Below are positions 53,088 through 63,100 of a stretch of DNA of 64,000 bases, piece after piece. The notes beneath the pieces are model-generated. The model was not told the origin of the DNA, ran no database searches, and was given only the letters and a program-made list of their open reading frames with translations. This DNA is from Serripes groenlandicus (taxonomy: Eukaryota; Mollusca; Bivalvia; Cardiida; Cardiidae). The translations under genes were made by a program, and so were the position numbers. The stretch is from assembly GCA_031761405.1 (NCBI GenBank), contig JASEVX010000011.1:42888951-42952950 (forward strand), written 5' to 3'. Within the stretch, counting starts at the first letter, position 1. Every line of letters starts with the position of its first letter.

Positions 53088-53325
53088 GGGGGTTTAACGC
53101 CGTTTTCAACAATTGTTCAGACATATCACGGCTGGTCGTTCACGGCTACTCAAGTGTTTCCTGTCATTCTCACACACCAGTACTCCACACTGCAAACAGT
53201 CCATGCAACTAGCTGCTTTTCAGCATAGTCTGTAAGCCCATTGGTTTAAAGACGAATGACCCTTGTCAAACTGACTTTTTCCGAACGTCGGAAAGAAATG
53301 TTGGTCGAGCTAATGTTCCAACTAA
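53088..53325 (-). mobile_element. SINE family 4, antisense
   Basis: GGTTTAACGCCGTTTTCAAC, CAGACATATCACGGCTGG, CACCAGTACTCCACACTGC, CCGAACGTCGGAAAGAAATG; head worn. Confidence 0.82.
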
Positions 53326-53340
53326 CAAACCCTGGATTAA

Positions 53341-53543
53341 TTAACCCTTTCCCTCATACCACAAATCTGCAGCTGACGACTTTGAAATCATTTAAAGATA
53401 GCTTTATTTTTAAATAAAGTTGAAAACATTGTGGCCAAAGGAGAAATTGCTCATCATGAGCAGTTTCACCTTTGGCCAAAATGTTTTCAAACGTCGTTTG
53501 CAGCTATTGCGTCAAAATGCGTCTGCAGGTGGGAAAGGGTTAA
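53341..53543. mobile_element. Family A MITE
   Basis: TTAACCCTTTCCCTCATACC ... GTGGGAAAGGGTTAA; GCTCATCATGAGC centre. Confidence 0.92.
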
Positions 53544-53557
53544 CGTTTAGTAAATCC

Positions 53558-53743
53558 CTAACCCATTTCCGATTGCAGACATATTTTGAAGCATCTGCAG
53601 CAGACAACTCGTAATGAGCAGTTTCATCTTTTGCCACAACATTTTCAACTCGATTCATTAATTACATTTTCATGATCACGGAGAGTTTCCATAATTTTGC
53701 CTAGATGTTTTCGAAGCCGTCTGGTGTAAGCGGGAAAAGGTTT
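53558..53743. mobile_element. Family A MITE, shortened
   Basis: CTAACCCATTTCCGATTGCA, CATCTGCAGCAGACAACTCG, right end GCGGGAAAAGGTTTA. Confidence 0.75.
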
Positions 53744-54017
53744 ACAAGTAACCGTCATCGTGCCAAAATCCAGCAACTGTTGTAAGTGTGTTTATTTTTT
53801 TTTTATTTACCCTCGCCGTGCAGAATTAACTACGAGCAGACAAAGCTAGATCTAAGGGAGACCGGGTTCGATACCCTAGCTCTTTCCGAAAAGACCCATT
53901 GGTTCCTTTACGTTCCCGGTGTATAGAACAGATACACGTGATATTATTTTCCCTCGAAAAGAACAGTTCTTAACCTCTAGTTGAGTGCGAGACGCTTAAA
54001 AGCACCCCTTAAATTTC

Positions 54018-54105
54018 CAGAACCCGGACCGGGATTTGAACCCCAGACATCTGGCTTGACAGTATAGTGTGTTAACCACTGGACTAACCACCGCCACTCG
54101 AACTG
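54018..54105 (-). repeat. tRNA-like sequence, antisense
   Basis: The minus strand reads GGTTAGTCCAGTGGTTAACA (box A-like) and GGGGTTCAAATCCCGGTCCG (box B-like). Probably a SINE head; no recognisable body adjoins. Confidence 0.5.
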
Positions 54106-54154
54106 ACCACCATTGACCTTTAACAAGTAAGTCCATAATGGTGGAGTAAGGTGG

Positions 54155-54605
54155 CAATGCACTGTTGAAAGCTGAGTTTCTGTTTCTTGGGGACACTTCC
54201 AACTTTTATTCTCTCAATATTTCTCATAATTTCCATTCTGGTATTATAAAAAATATTTTCCTGTATCAAGGAGTGACAGAATTATATGAAAATGACTGGA
54301 ATTCTCACTGTCTGTCAATATTATGGAAACAATTGGACACAAAAATGCTCAAAAAAATCACACAGCAAAAACTCAGGGGGTTAGTGTAAAAATGAAGAGC
54401 AGCTTAGACTCTCAAAACAATAGGCAACCTGTGGATGCATTCAGAAATACCATGTTTTCCGCTCCTTTTCAAGCAATCTTGGACGCTAAAGCTGGTATTC
54501 AAATTTATCACTAAATTCACGCCTAGCTCCGCAACCAGTGTTGTCAAACCAGAAGGAGAAGTGAGTTCAACCGGAAAAATCAAACCCATGCTGAGAGCTT
54601 ATTTT
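54155..54605. repeat. Unclassified dispersed repeat, copy 2
   Basis: Matches 11925-12335, with an extra segment CACAGCAAAAACTCAGGGGG. The minus-strand frame FPVELTSPSGLTTLVAELG is conserved between copies despite nucleotide differences. Confidence 0.7.
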
Positions 54606-55040
54606 TCTCATTTATAAACATTAAAATCAATCATTTACCCAAAAGTTACTATTTATCATTATTTCTATTTTTGAATCCGAATATCCCGAAAGCAAGTGTT
54701 ATATGCCACCTAAACTTTGAATTGATTTTACAAGATACATTTTAAAGGGAGATAATAGTGTGGTGATTGTTTATTTACCTAATGTCTCCCTTGAATAAAC
54801 ATATCACTCTTATATTAAAGGTGCTGAACTCCATATGACTCCCAAATCGTTAAACATTGTATCTGATACTTATTCATATTAATCCCAAAATTGTCCATAT
54901 ATATGTAGAAGGTCGTATATGTCCACTATTTCATTCCTTTATAGAAAATCAAAGTTGTGCAAAAGTGTGCAATTTTATAAACATGGTCCATTTAAACAAA
55001 CACCAGTGGGGCTTATGCAACGATTAATAAAAATTTCATG
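54606..55040. other. Low-copy AT-rich stretch
   Basis: No gene recognised; a frame consistent with a LINE relic starts after it. Confidence 0.4.
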
Positions 55041-55045
55041 AATAT

Positions 55046-55252
55046 TGATTAAGTGGTTACACAGGAGAAGTATTAACAGCTTATTCATTCAAACAGACGA
55101 CGTGCAAATATACAAGAGGGTCAAACTGGAAACTCACGGTTACTAAAGACAGAAATGTTGAACAGCACTGGAACAATGATATCGCAGAGAAATCAAGTTT
55201 GAGATACCTGAAACAAGACTCGGTGAAAGTTGGACTGTCCGCCAACACGTAA
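55046..55252 (+). pseudogene. Degenerate non-LTR retrotransposon protein tail (tentative)
   Basis: An open segment to TAA at 55250-55252 ends NWKLTVTKDRNVEQHWNNDI, AEKSSLRYLKQDSVKVG. The W...SSLRYL...VG arrangement resembles C-terminal regions of reverse-transcriptase proteins of mollusc non-LTR elements. This is from recall of the pattern, not a search. No RT motif lies upstream, so it is at most a relic. Confidence 0.35.
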
Positions 55253-55378
55253 AGGTCTGTTAATTAAGCCCACACTCAAGATGTATAACAAGCAGAAGCT
55301 AATGCAAAACTGCTAACATCACATACACTTTGTAGTCGATTTGTTTTGCTTTTGTTTTTCAGTTGTATTACTGCTTTT

Positions 55379-55520
55379 CCTGGATATGTAACCAGTACTA
55401 CATGTTCACTTTTCCTGGATATGTAACCAGTACTACATGTTCACTTTTCCTGGATATGTAACCAGTACTACATGTTCACTTTTCCTGGATATGTAACCAG
55501 TACTACATGTTCACTTTTCC
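55379..55520 (-). repeat. 35-bp tandem repeat, 4 copies, from an antisense SINE
   Basis: CCTGGATATGTAACCAGTAC, TACATGTTCACTTTT repeats every 35 bp and exits into TCCGGACACTAGCGAGTCAG, the next antisense SINE family 1 segment. Confidence 0.93.
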
Positions 55521-55639
55521 GGACACTAGCGAGTCAGCCATAATGCTTAAAACATAAAACAAACCACAACAAATGTCTTTCATTACATATATGCAAAACA
55601 ATGGAAAATATATCAAACTGAAAGTGTTCTTGTGGCGAT

Positions 55640-55740
55640 TGGGTTGACAAGTCTAGACCGTTTTCCCCATTAGCCACAATGATTTTAAAATCATCCGCAG
55701 CATATGCATCAAAATGTTGCTTCAGATAGCAACGAGTCAA
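55640..55740. mobile_element. Family A fragment
   Basis: CCCATTAGCCACAATGATTT, TCATCCGCAGCATATGCATC. Confidence 0.45.
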
Positions 55741-55917
55741 TTAAGACAGTATCCACAAGTAGTTCCTTTTTCCACATGTGTAATAATAACGTTAAGGTTG
55801 GTTTTCCTAAAACATCGCTCATACTGTGACATTGTACAATCTGGTCTGTAATTGTTCAAAGTTCCATAGGGCTGATCCTTGTAATACATGTACTTATGCA
55901 ATTGATAAGCATTTAAC

Positions 55918-56090
55918 ACATAAAGGCGCTTTCAGATGCCTCTGAGCAGATGACGTTTCAAAACATTTTGACAAAAGGAGAATTTTGCTCAAAACATACA
56001 AGTTCTCCTTTCCCCAGAAAGTTTTCAACTTTATTCAATAATGTATTCATTTTAAAGATGTTTTCTGTATTTGTGTTCAGGGTTAAATAA
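55918..56090. mobile_element. Family A MITE, decayed
   Basis: GGCGCTTTCAGATGCCTCTG, GATGACGTTTCAAAACATTT, TTCTCCTTTCCCCAG, right end TTCAGGGTTAAA. Confidence 0.65.
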
Positions 56091-56315
56091 TAAATTAAGG
56101 ATGCATATGTTTAAGATTTAATGAAATGATCTCACAATTAACAACAATATCCATGACACACACCAATCCGTTAACTGTTACGGAACACGTAAGATACTTG
56201 CAACACACATAAATCCCCACAATATGCATTCATTTGCCTTTTCCAGAAAAATAACCTTTTAGACACATTTACAGCAGAAAACTTTTGAAAATATTCAAGA
56301 AACAGGAGGGCCATG
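56091..56315. other. AT-rich stretch with an A-element trace
   Basis: TTACAGCAGAAAACTTTTGA (about 56271-56290); otherwise unassigned. Confidence 0.4.
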
Positions 56316-57060
56316 AATTATGTGATGTGATTTGTCATGCAAACCACAATTATTTGTTTTGCATTTTGCAGTCAGGTCAACTTATACAAGGCATAGCTCC
56401 ATTGCCACAGAGCAAAACACCAACACCCTATGTTGTCTGTCTTTTGACATGTTAATATGAAATAGAAGGTCACCAAAGGAATGCTTATGTACCAGTTAGT
56501 ATTTAATAAGTTTGTCTCTTTATGTATCTCTTTTTAAAACACGACTCTCAGGTTGGGCTAATTTTGATCACGGGCTTAATTTTAGCAATCTTGGTAGAGG
56601 ACCACTAGAACACTGTACTCTCAATTATCTAAGCTTTAGGCCTTTTGGTTTCAGACAAGATTATTTTCAATGTTTTGCCCCTCTATATTTCTATGTTAAA
56701 CAGGTGACCCCCGGGGAGGGGCTATTTTGCCTAATTTGAAAATTTTGGTAGAGGACAACCTGACAATGCTGCAAACAAAATATCTTAGCTGTAGGTCTTG
56801 GAGTTTCACTATATATCTTTTATGTAAAACATGTGACACCACCGGTTTTGTCCGGGCCCGATTTAGTCCAAAATGATAGCAACCATTTTTGTCTGGTGAA
56901 TTCTTTCTTGCATAATGCATGACCCGCCCCCCATTTTATTTGCTTTGTTTTAAAGCTTAGAGGTAACATTTTTCAATGATATAAGCTGTTCTACATGAGA
57001 AACGCTTAGAAAGACAATTGATTTCAATTCAATTTAGTTGGTGTATTGTAACCTACAATA
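56316..57060 (+). repeat. Composite bivalve-type repeat, block 1, with repeat E copy 3
   Basis: TGATTTGTCATGCAAACCAC, CACCCTATGTTGTCTGTC, AATCTTGGTAGAGGACCACT, CTAAGCTTTAGGCC, TTTCAGACAAGA; repeat E at about 56845-57060 (TTTGTCCGGGCCCGATTTAG). The 56316-56720 part recurs at about 57140-57550. Confidence 0.85.
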
Positions 57061-57660
57061 GATCACCATGAGCACTTCCTACTCTGGTGAGTCCAAACAA
57101 GAGGGCCACGATGGCCCTGGATCATTCACCTGAGTAATGCTATGTGATTTGTCATGCAAACCACTACAACTCATTTTGCAGTCAGGTAAGCTAATACAAA
57201 AGGCCCGAGAGGACCAGTATAGCTCCATTGCCATTGCCCCAGAGCGAAAAAACCCACACCCTATGTTGTCTGTCTTTTTGAAGTTAATATAATTTAGAAG
57301 GTCACCAAAGAAATGTACCAGTTATTATTTAACAAGAAGATTTCTAAGTTGTTCCCTATTCGTATATCTCTATGTAAAACAGGTGACTCTCAGCGCAGGA
57401 CCAGGAGCCTAATTTTAAATCTTGGTAGAGGATCACTAGACCATTGTACTCACGAAATATCTAAGCCTTAGGCCTTTCGGTTTCAGACAAGAAGATTTCC
57501 AAATTTTGCCCTATATATCTCTATATAAAACAGGTGACCCCTGGGAGGGGGCCAATTTTTACCGCAAGAACACAAAATATCAAAGCTCTAGGCCTTTCGA
57601 TTTGAGACAAGAATATTTTCTAAGTTTTAAAAAACAAGAAAGCCATGATGGCCCTAGTTC
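57061..57660 (+). repeat. Composite bivalve-type repeat, block 2
   Basis: AGGGCCACGATGGCCCTGG, TCATTCACCTGAGTAATG; then the second copy of the block 1 order (CACCCTATGTTGTCTGTC, CTTGGTAGAGGATCACTAG, CTCTAGGCCTTTCG). Ends in AAGCCATGATGGCCCTAG. Confidence 0.85.
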
Positions 57661-58025
57661 GCTCACCTGAGTTATGCAATGAGATTTCTAATGCAAAACA
57701 CATGACAAAGTGTCATACTTCTGAAATAGGAAATGAAGTCTCCGGAGTGTTGAAAAGATTTTCCTTCAATTTGACCTAGTGACCAAGATTTAGATGACCC
57801 ATATTCGAACTTGACCTATATATCATTAAGACCAACATTCTGTTAAAATTTCAAGCTGCTGTAGACAAAAAAAGCGGCCTCTAGAGTGTTTATTTACAAG
57901 ATTTTCCTAAAATTTGGCCTTGTGACCTAGTTTTTTACCCAATAAGACCCATCCATATTCAAACTTTGCCTACATATTATCAAGACAAACATTCTGTCAA
58001 AGTTTCAACATGCTTAAGTTAAAAA
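57661..58025 (+). repeat. About 165-bp repeat, two imperfect copies
   Basis: TTCAATTTGACCTAGTGACC, CATATTCGAACTTGACC, AACATTCTGTTAAAATTTCA repeated as TTGGCCTTGTGACCTAG, CATATTCAAACTTTGCC, AACATTCTGTCAAAGTTTCA. Such units are widespread in bivalve genomes (recalled, not searched). Confidence 0.8.
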
Positions 58026-58075
58026 TGCCGGGAAAGACCAGTTCACTCCCCTTAATCTAGTCCTCTGATCTCTAT
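58026..58075. mobile_element. Fold-back element F end fragment
   Basis: AAGACCAGTTCACTCCCC, TTAATCTAGTCCTCTG. Confidence 0.5.
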
Positions 58076-58138
58076 CTGTGGTAGGTAAGTAATCAAGTTT
58101 TGAGCATTCAATAAAACACAAACATGACAAGTCATTCA

Positions 58139-58593
58139 TTTAACCCTTTCCCACATATAGACGCTTTCCGACGCCTCTGCAGCAGACAATTATTGAAAAC
58201 ACTTTGACAAAAGGAGGAATTGCTCAAAAGGAGCAATTTCTCTTAATACCACAATGTTTTCAACTCTATTTAACCCTTTCCCACATACAATAAATCTGCA
58301 GCAGATGGCTTTGAAATTATCAAGTCCAAAATATATAAAAATTCTTTCAATGATAGTATGATTATTGGACAGGGTTGAAATCATTGTGACAAATGGAGAA
58401 ATTGCTCATTATGTGCAATTTCTCCATTTGCCAATATGATTTCAAAAAGTTGTCTGCTTTAGAGGCGCCAGAAAGAGTCTACATTAGGTAAAATGTAATG
58501 ATTAAACTCTGATTTATGGAGATATTTCTCATTTTTGCCAATATGTTTTCCAAGATGTCTGCTGCAGAAATGTTGTATGTGGGCAAGGTTTAA
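58139..58593. mobile_element. Family A MITE containing another family A MITE
   Basis: Outer left TTAACCCTTTCCCACATATA, centre GCTCAAAAGGAGC, then interrupted at ACTCTAT by a second copy (58270-58505). It resumes as CTGATTTATGGAGATATTTC and ends GTGGGCAAGGTTTAA. Confidence 0.9.
58270..58505. mobile_element. Nested family A MITE
   Basis: TTAACCCTTTCCCACATACA ... GTAAAATGTAATGATTAA; centre GCTCATTATGTGC. Confidence 0.9.
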
Positions 58594-58634
58594 CAAAGCA
58601 AATGACTTCCTACACAACAATAATAATTTTCATT

Positions 58635-58913
58635 GATTGATTGGGGTTTAACCCCGTCTTCAACAATTTCTCAGTCATATCATGGCGACCAGTTCACCTA
58701 CTCATATCTTTCCTGGTTTTCATACACCAGTACACCACACAAAATACTATCCAAGCAACTGGCTGCTTTTCCACATAGACTAACAGACGAATTTCGCCTG
58801 TCACAGTGACATTTGTCAAACGTTGGAAAGAATGTTGGCAGAGCTGGGATTCGAACTCACAACCCCTGGATTGACAACCCGCGTCACTACCGACGGAGCT
58901 ACCGGGGCTCGGC
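58635..58913 (-). mobile_element. SINE family 4, antisense, complete
   Basis: Tail TGATTGATTGGGGTTTAACC, body CACCAGTACACCACAC, head inverse CTGGGATTCGAACTCACAAC, GACGGAGCTACCGGGGCTCG. Confidence 0.92.
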
Positions 58914-58971
58914 ACATGAATAATGAAGGAATAAATGAAAATTTAAGATGAAAATAAAACAATTGTTAAGA

Positions 58972-59185
58972 CCTTAGCTCTTTCCCTATTACAAAATGTC
59001 AGCAGAAGACAATCTGGAAATCATCTAGGTAAAAATATGGATAACTTTTCAAAAAAAAAAGCATAATTATCGAATAGAGCAGAAAACATTGTGGGAAAAA
59101 GGGAAATTGCAACTGATGAGTAATTTCCCAATTTGTGAAAATGTTTTAAAAAGTTGCTTGCTGCAAAGGCTCCAAGAAGGGTTAA
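58972..59185. mobile_element. Family A MITE
   Basis: TTAGCTCTTTCCCTATTACA, GCAACTGATGAGTAATTTCC centre, right end AGAAGGGTTAA. Confidence 0.8.
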
Positions 59186-59369
59186 CCCTCTGAATTCCTG
59201 CAATCACTATCACCATTCCTAATCTTTAAAACATCCTTATATAATGAGCAAAAAAGCATGGTGTGCAATGCGGAGCACGTGTGTCACCTGCACCTGCTCA
59301 TTGAAAGTCTGACGAAAAAGACGACGGACAAACAAAAAAAGTAATCCCTAAGTGCCTACCATGCTACGC

Positions 59370-59614
59370 AGGGTGACACAAAAAAACCAACATTATGGAC
59401 TCTGGGTAATGTATCGACCCAGATCAGTTTGCACAGGCTAATCCTGGCCGAAACATTTTGTCTCAGGGGATAGAGGTTAAGAGTAATGAAACTGAAAATA
59501 CACAGGAGGCGAAAAGTGTTGGTCTGGGTTAGCCTGTGAGGCATGCTTAGGCTGATCCGTGTCAATACTTTACACAGAGTCAACAACGTTGGTTTTCCCA
59601 TGGAACAGCTCATA
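59370..59614. mobile_element. Family D element
   Basis: Worn left end (CACAAAAAAACCAACATTAT), right end GTTGGTTTTCCCATGGAACAG then CTCATAT. It directly abuts an A element. Confidence 0.83.
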
Positions 59615-59844
59615 TTAACCCTTTCCCTTATATAGACGCTTTCTGACGCCTCTGCAGTAGACGGCTTTTTGAAAACATAGTGACAAAAGAAGAAATTGCA
59701 CAAAACGTGCAATTTCTCCTTTTGCCACAATGTTTTCCACTTTTTATCATAGGTTATCCATTCAATTATGGAGATGTTCCATGTTTTGACAAAATACGTT
59801 CAAAGTCGTCTGCTGCAGAATTGTCGTATGAGGGAAAGGGTTAA
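59615..59844. mobile_element. Family A MITE, complete
   Basis: TTAACCCTTTCCCTTATATA ... GAGGGAAAGGGTTAA; TTGCACAAAACGTGCAA centre, again with a base-paired stem change. Confidence 0.93.
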
Positions 59845-59994
59845 TGAACTAGTCTACTTCATATTGATAAAAGAGGAGCAAATAATGTTTACCAAGATTA
59901 AAGCATTGTAATTTGTGTTCACACTAATATAGATCTACATTGTTTGCAATAGGAGGTAAAAATCATACACAACAAGATAGACAAAATTAATGTT

Positions 59995-60190
59995 GTTTAC
60001 CCTTTCCAAATTTGTATACGCATTTTTATGCATCTGCAGCAGAAGAGACTAAAAAACACTGTGGCAAAAGAAGAAACAGCTCAATTCTGCTTGTACCACT
60101 TTGTTTCTAATTCTATTCAATAATTATAGCTTCATTTATAGTGATTTGTGTCATCTGCTACAGAGGCATCTGTATATTTGAAAAGTTTAA
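59995..60190. mobile_element. Family A MITE, decayed
   Basis: TTTACCCTTTCCAAATTTGT, CATCTGCAGCAGAAGAGAC, right end GAAAAGTTTAA. Confidence 0.7.
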
Positions 60191-60214
60191 TAATCTCACA
60201 GATATAAATGACAT

Positions 60215-60527
60215 ACAATGCCTTTGCAGCAAATGACACTTGAAAACATTCTTTGAAAATGTATAAATTGCACATAATCTGCAATTTGTACTTTTCCAAA
60301 AATATTTTGAATTACATTGAAGATGTGTGAAAACTAAAAGAGAACAATTATGCTACCAATTTTCCACAAATATATGGAAAATCTCTATAAATTAAAGTAT
60401 AATTGAATAGTGAAAACATTGTGGCGAAAGAGGAAATTGCTCTTCATGAGCAATATTTCTCACTATTTTCAAACTTTGTCTGCTGCAGAATAATGTGTCA
60501 ATATGCGTCTGCAGGCATGAAATGGTT
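60215..60527. mobile_element. Two merged family A remnants
   Basis: GCAGCAAATGACACTTGAAA, TTGCACATAATCTGCAATT; then TTTCCACAAATATATGGAAA, GCTCTTCATGAGC, GTCTGCTGCAG, CATGAAATGGTTATAA. Confidence 0.7.
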
Positions 60528-60780
60528 ATAATTGTTTTCCTCCGATCTTTCCACTAACTTAATAAAACAATAAAATCTGGTAACTGATACAACAAATTAA
60601 CAAACCACATCCCTTTAATGGGGTGGCAAAACGCAGTTGCGAAAGAAAGTATTAAAAAAAATCTTATGTAAATATTTCGGAAGGTTATTCTATTCAAGAT
60701 GATGTAATAAAGCTTGTTGCTGTTCCCCAACCTATTCTTACTGTGTAGCTTTTTCATTTGATATACCAAATATTATTTAT
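60528..60780. other. Low-copy stretch before a LINE-like tail
   Basis: No supported coding; the minus-strand frame here lacks context. Confidence 0.35.
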
Positions 60781-60917
60781 CTGACATACATATCTATTTA
60801 GTTACATATTTATTTACTTTTGTCTAAGCCGTATTCTTCCACTTTGTAAACGGCAATAGACAGATTTTGTTGATATTTGCCAGTAAAGGATTGATTGATT
60901 GATTGATTGATTGGATT
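60781..60917 (+). mobile_element. LINE-like 3' end with (GATT)n tail
   Basis: ATATTTATTTACTTTTGTC, CACTTTGTAAACGGC, TTGATATTTGCCAGTAAAGG, then GATTGATTGATTGATTGATT. Short tandem tails of this kind close L2/CR1-type elements in molluscs. No ORF attached. Confidence 0.4.
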
Positions 60918-61075
60918 AAATCATTTAAAGATTGTATCCTGTACCTTTTTTCTTCCCGAATTTACTTTCTTTTCCACTTAAGAGGTACTTCAGACCTTTC
61001 CAAACAGAAACAAACAACATCAGATGAAAGAACAAAAAATCTTGATAAATGTGTTACAATTTTCACATTGTAACT

Positions 61076-61305
61076 TTAACTCTTTCCCTCATATGACAAT
61101 TATGCAGCAGACGACTTTGAACATATTTTGTCAAAAATTAGAAAATCTCTATAATTGAATGGATAACCTATGACTAAAAGTGGAAAACATTGTGGCAAAA
61201 GGAGAAATTGCTCGTTTTGAGCAATTTCTTCTTTTGACACTATGTTTTCAAAAAGCCGTCTGCTGCAGAGGCGTCAGAAAGCGTCTATATGAGGAAAAGG
61301 GTTAA
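61076..61305. mobile_element. Family A MITE, complete
   Basis: TTAACTCTTTCCCTCATATG ... GAGGAAAAGGGTTAA; GCTCGTTTTGAGC centre. Confidence 0.93.
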
Positions 61306-61359
61306 GAGAAATTTTTACTTTCTAAAAGTGTTTAAAAAAAAGCTTCTATAGAAAGTAAC

Positions 61360-61595
61360 CAAAACCCTTTCCCCCCATACAGACACTTTCTACATTTATG
61401 CAACTCATCCACAGTAGATCACTTTTGAAAACATTGTGAGAAAAGGAGAAATGGCTCATAATGAGCTATTTCTGCTTTTGCCACAATGTTTTCAAATCTA
61501 TTAAAAACTCATCTTTTCATTTCTGGAGATTTCCCTCTTTTTGTCTGGATGCTTTCAAAGTTCTTGTTGATATGTTAGATGTGGGAAAGGGTTAA
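61360..61595. mobile_element. Family A MITE
   Basis: AAAACCCTTTCCCCCCATAC ... GTGGGAAAGGGTTAA; GGCTCATAATGAGCTATTTC centre. Confidence 0.87.
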
Positions 61596-61853
61596 TTGAC
61601 CATGTGAAAAAACAACCTTTCTCTTCAGCAATAATTCTTTCCATATACAAATTTAAACATTGGTACTGCCTTGCCTTGTCCAATGACGAGTATAGAGATA
61701 TCATATCATATTGCTTTGTCTGCATCAATGATTATCAATCAAATTCAAGTCTAATATATATATATTTAATTCAGGCATGCGTACTCTTGTTTTACTGTAT
61801 AGGGGTACCTTAACCCTTTCCCACATATCAACGCTTTTCGAGACCTCTGTAAC

Positions 61854-62241
61854 TTTACCCTTTCCCTCATTGGGCAATTCTGCAGCAGACGACTTTAAAC
61901 ATATTTTGTCAAAAAAAGGAAAATCTCTATAATTGAATGGATTTATAAGCTTATGACTAAAAGTGGAAAACATTGTGGCAAAAGGAGAAATTGCTCGTTT
62001 TGAGCAATTTCTTCTTGTGTCACCATGTTTTCTCAAAGCCATCTAAGCCAGTTGCTTGGAAAGATTGTTGTGTGGAGTACTGGTGTGAGAAAACCAGGAA
62101 ACATATGAGTAGGTGAACTGGCCGCCGTGATATGACTTAGAAATTGTTAAAAACTGCGTTAAACCCCAATCAATCAATCAATCAATCAAAGCCGTCTGCT
62201 GCAGAGGCGTCAGAAAGCGTCTATATGAGGGAAAGGGTTAA
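61854..62241. mobile_element. Family A MITE, middle of the nest
   Basis: TTTACCCTTTCCCTCATTGG ... GAGGGAAAGGGTTAA; GCTCGTTTTGAGC centre; split by a SINE in its right arm. Confidence 0.9.
62045..62186 (+). mobile_element. SINE family 4, 5'-truncated, innermost of the nest
   Basis: AAGCCAGTTGCTTGGAAAG, GTGGAGTACTGGTGTGAG, AACTGGCCGCCGTGATATG, CGTTAAACCCCAATCAATC. Flanked by CAAAGCCATCT / CAAAGCCGTCT (11 bp, one mismatch). Confidence 0.92.
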
Positions 62242-62539
62242 GGTATGAAAACATTGTGACAAAATTGAAAAAGATAAATTGCATATAATGAGCAATTTCT
62301 CCTTTGGTCACAATTTTTTCATCTCTATTTAATTTTTTATGAATTAACTATCATTTATACATTTATAGAGATTTTTACACATTTTTGCCAATATCTTTTT
62401 CAAAGATGTCTGCTGCAGATTCCTTCTACACGTATGTGGGAATGGGTTAAGAACATTTCGTCAACGCAATATTACACGAAAACGAACTTTTGTGCCTTTG
62501 TCTACAGCAATCATAATGTTCATATAAATTTAATTTCTG

Positions 62540-62636
62540 TGCCTCTGCAGCAGACGACTTAAAAGTTTTGAAAACGTTGTGGCAAAAGGAGAAATTGCTC
62601 AAAATGAAAAATTCCTCCACAATGGGAAAGGGTTAA
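62540..62636. mobile_element. Family A MITE, large deletion
   Basis: CCTCTGCAGCAGACGACTTA, GAAATTGCTCAAAATG, AATGGGAAAGGGTTAA. Confidence 0.7.
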
Positions 62637-62930
62637 AACACAGGTCGCCTAGTTTTACATAAACATAGGTACCGTAAGAACATTTTGTAAATGCCGAGTC
62701 ACACAGAAATTGACATTCGTTACTTTTCCACCAGAGTTGATCTAGACCAACCAGCACCTCCAGGCAGTCTGACAATGATTTTCCAAGACGTCCATCTTAA
62801 AGTCTTACAAGCAATCTAATTAATATCACCCACCAAATAGAAACTTATGCATAAAATTGAAAAATTCTACTTGAAATTTCTAAATAGAAATTTATGTCTG
62901 TGTTGACCAGAGAACTTCGGCAGATAAAGG
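62637..62930. other. Low-copy stretch
   Basis: Nothing recognisable. Confidence 0.4.
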
Positions 62931-62931
62931 G

Positions 62932-63100
62932 GAGTAAACTGCTCTTTTCCCCAGAAAATATCTCTTTTCACTTAACCAAACCCTATGTTGTGGGCACTCG
63001 AAAGAATCATCTCAGCGAGCCAATTCTTTAGAGTACCCAGAACATAAAGTTTGAGTGTTGAAATGGATTCTTAATCATGAAAAATGCCCCTTATCTTGCT
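62932..63100. mobile_element. Fold-back element F, complete
   Basis: AGATAAAGGGGAGTAAACTG at the left, hairpin 62978-63052 (AAACCCTATGTTGTGGGCAC / GTACCCAGAACATAAAGTTT), right AATGCCCCTTATCTTGC. Confidence 0.87.

Larger units (their letters stand above)
61810..62450. mobile_element. Family A MITE, outermost of a three-level nest
   Basis: Left end TTAACCCTTTCCCACATATC to GACCTCTG, then another A element (61854-62241). It resumes GTATGAAAACATTGTGAC, CATATAATGAGCAATTTCTC, and ends GTGGGAATGGGTTAA. Confidence 0.88.
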
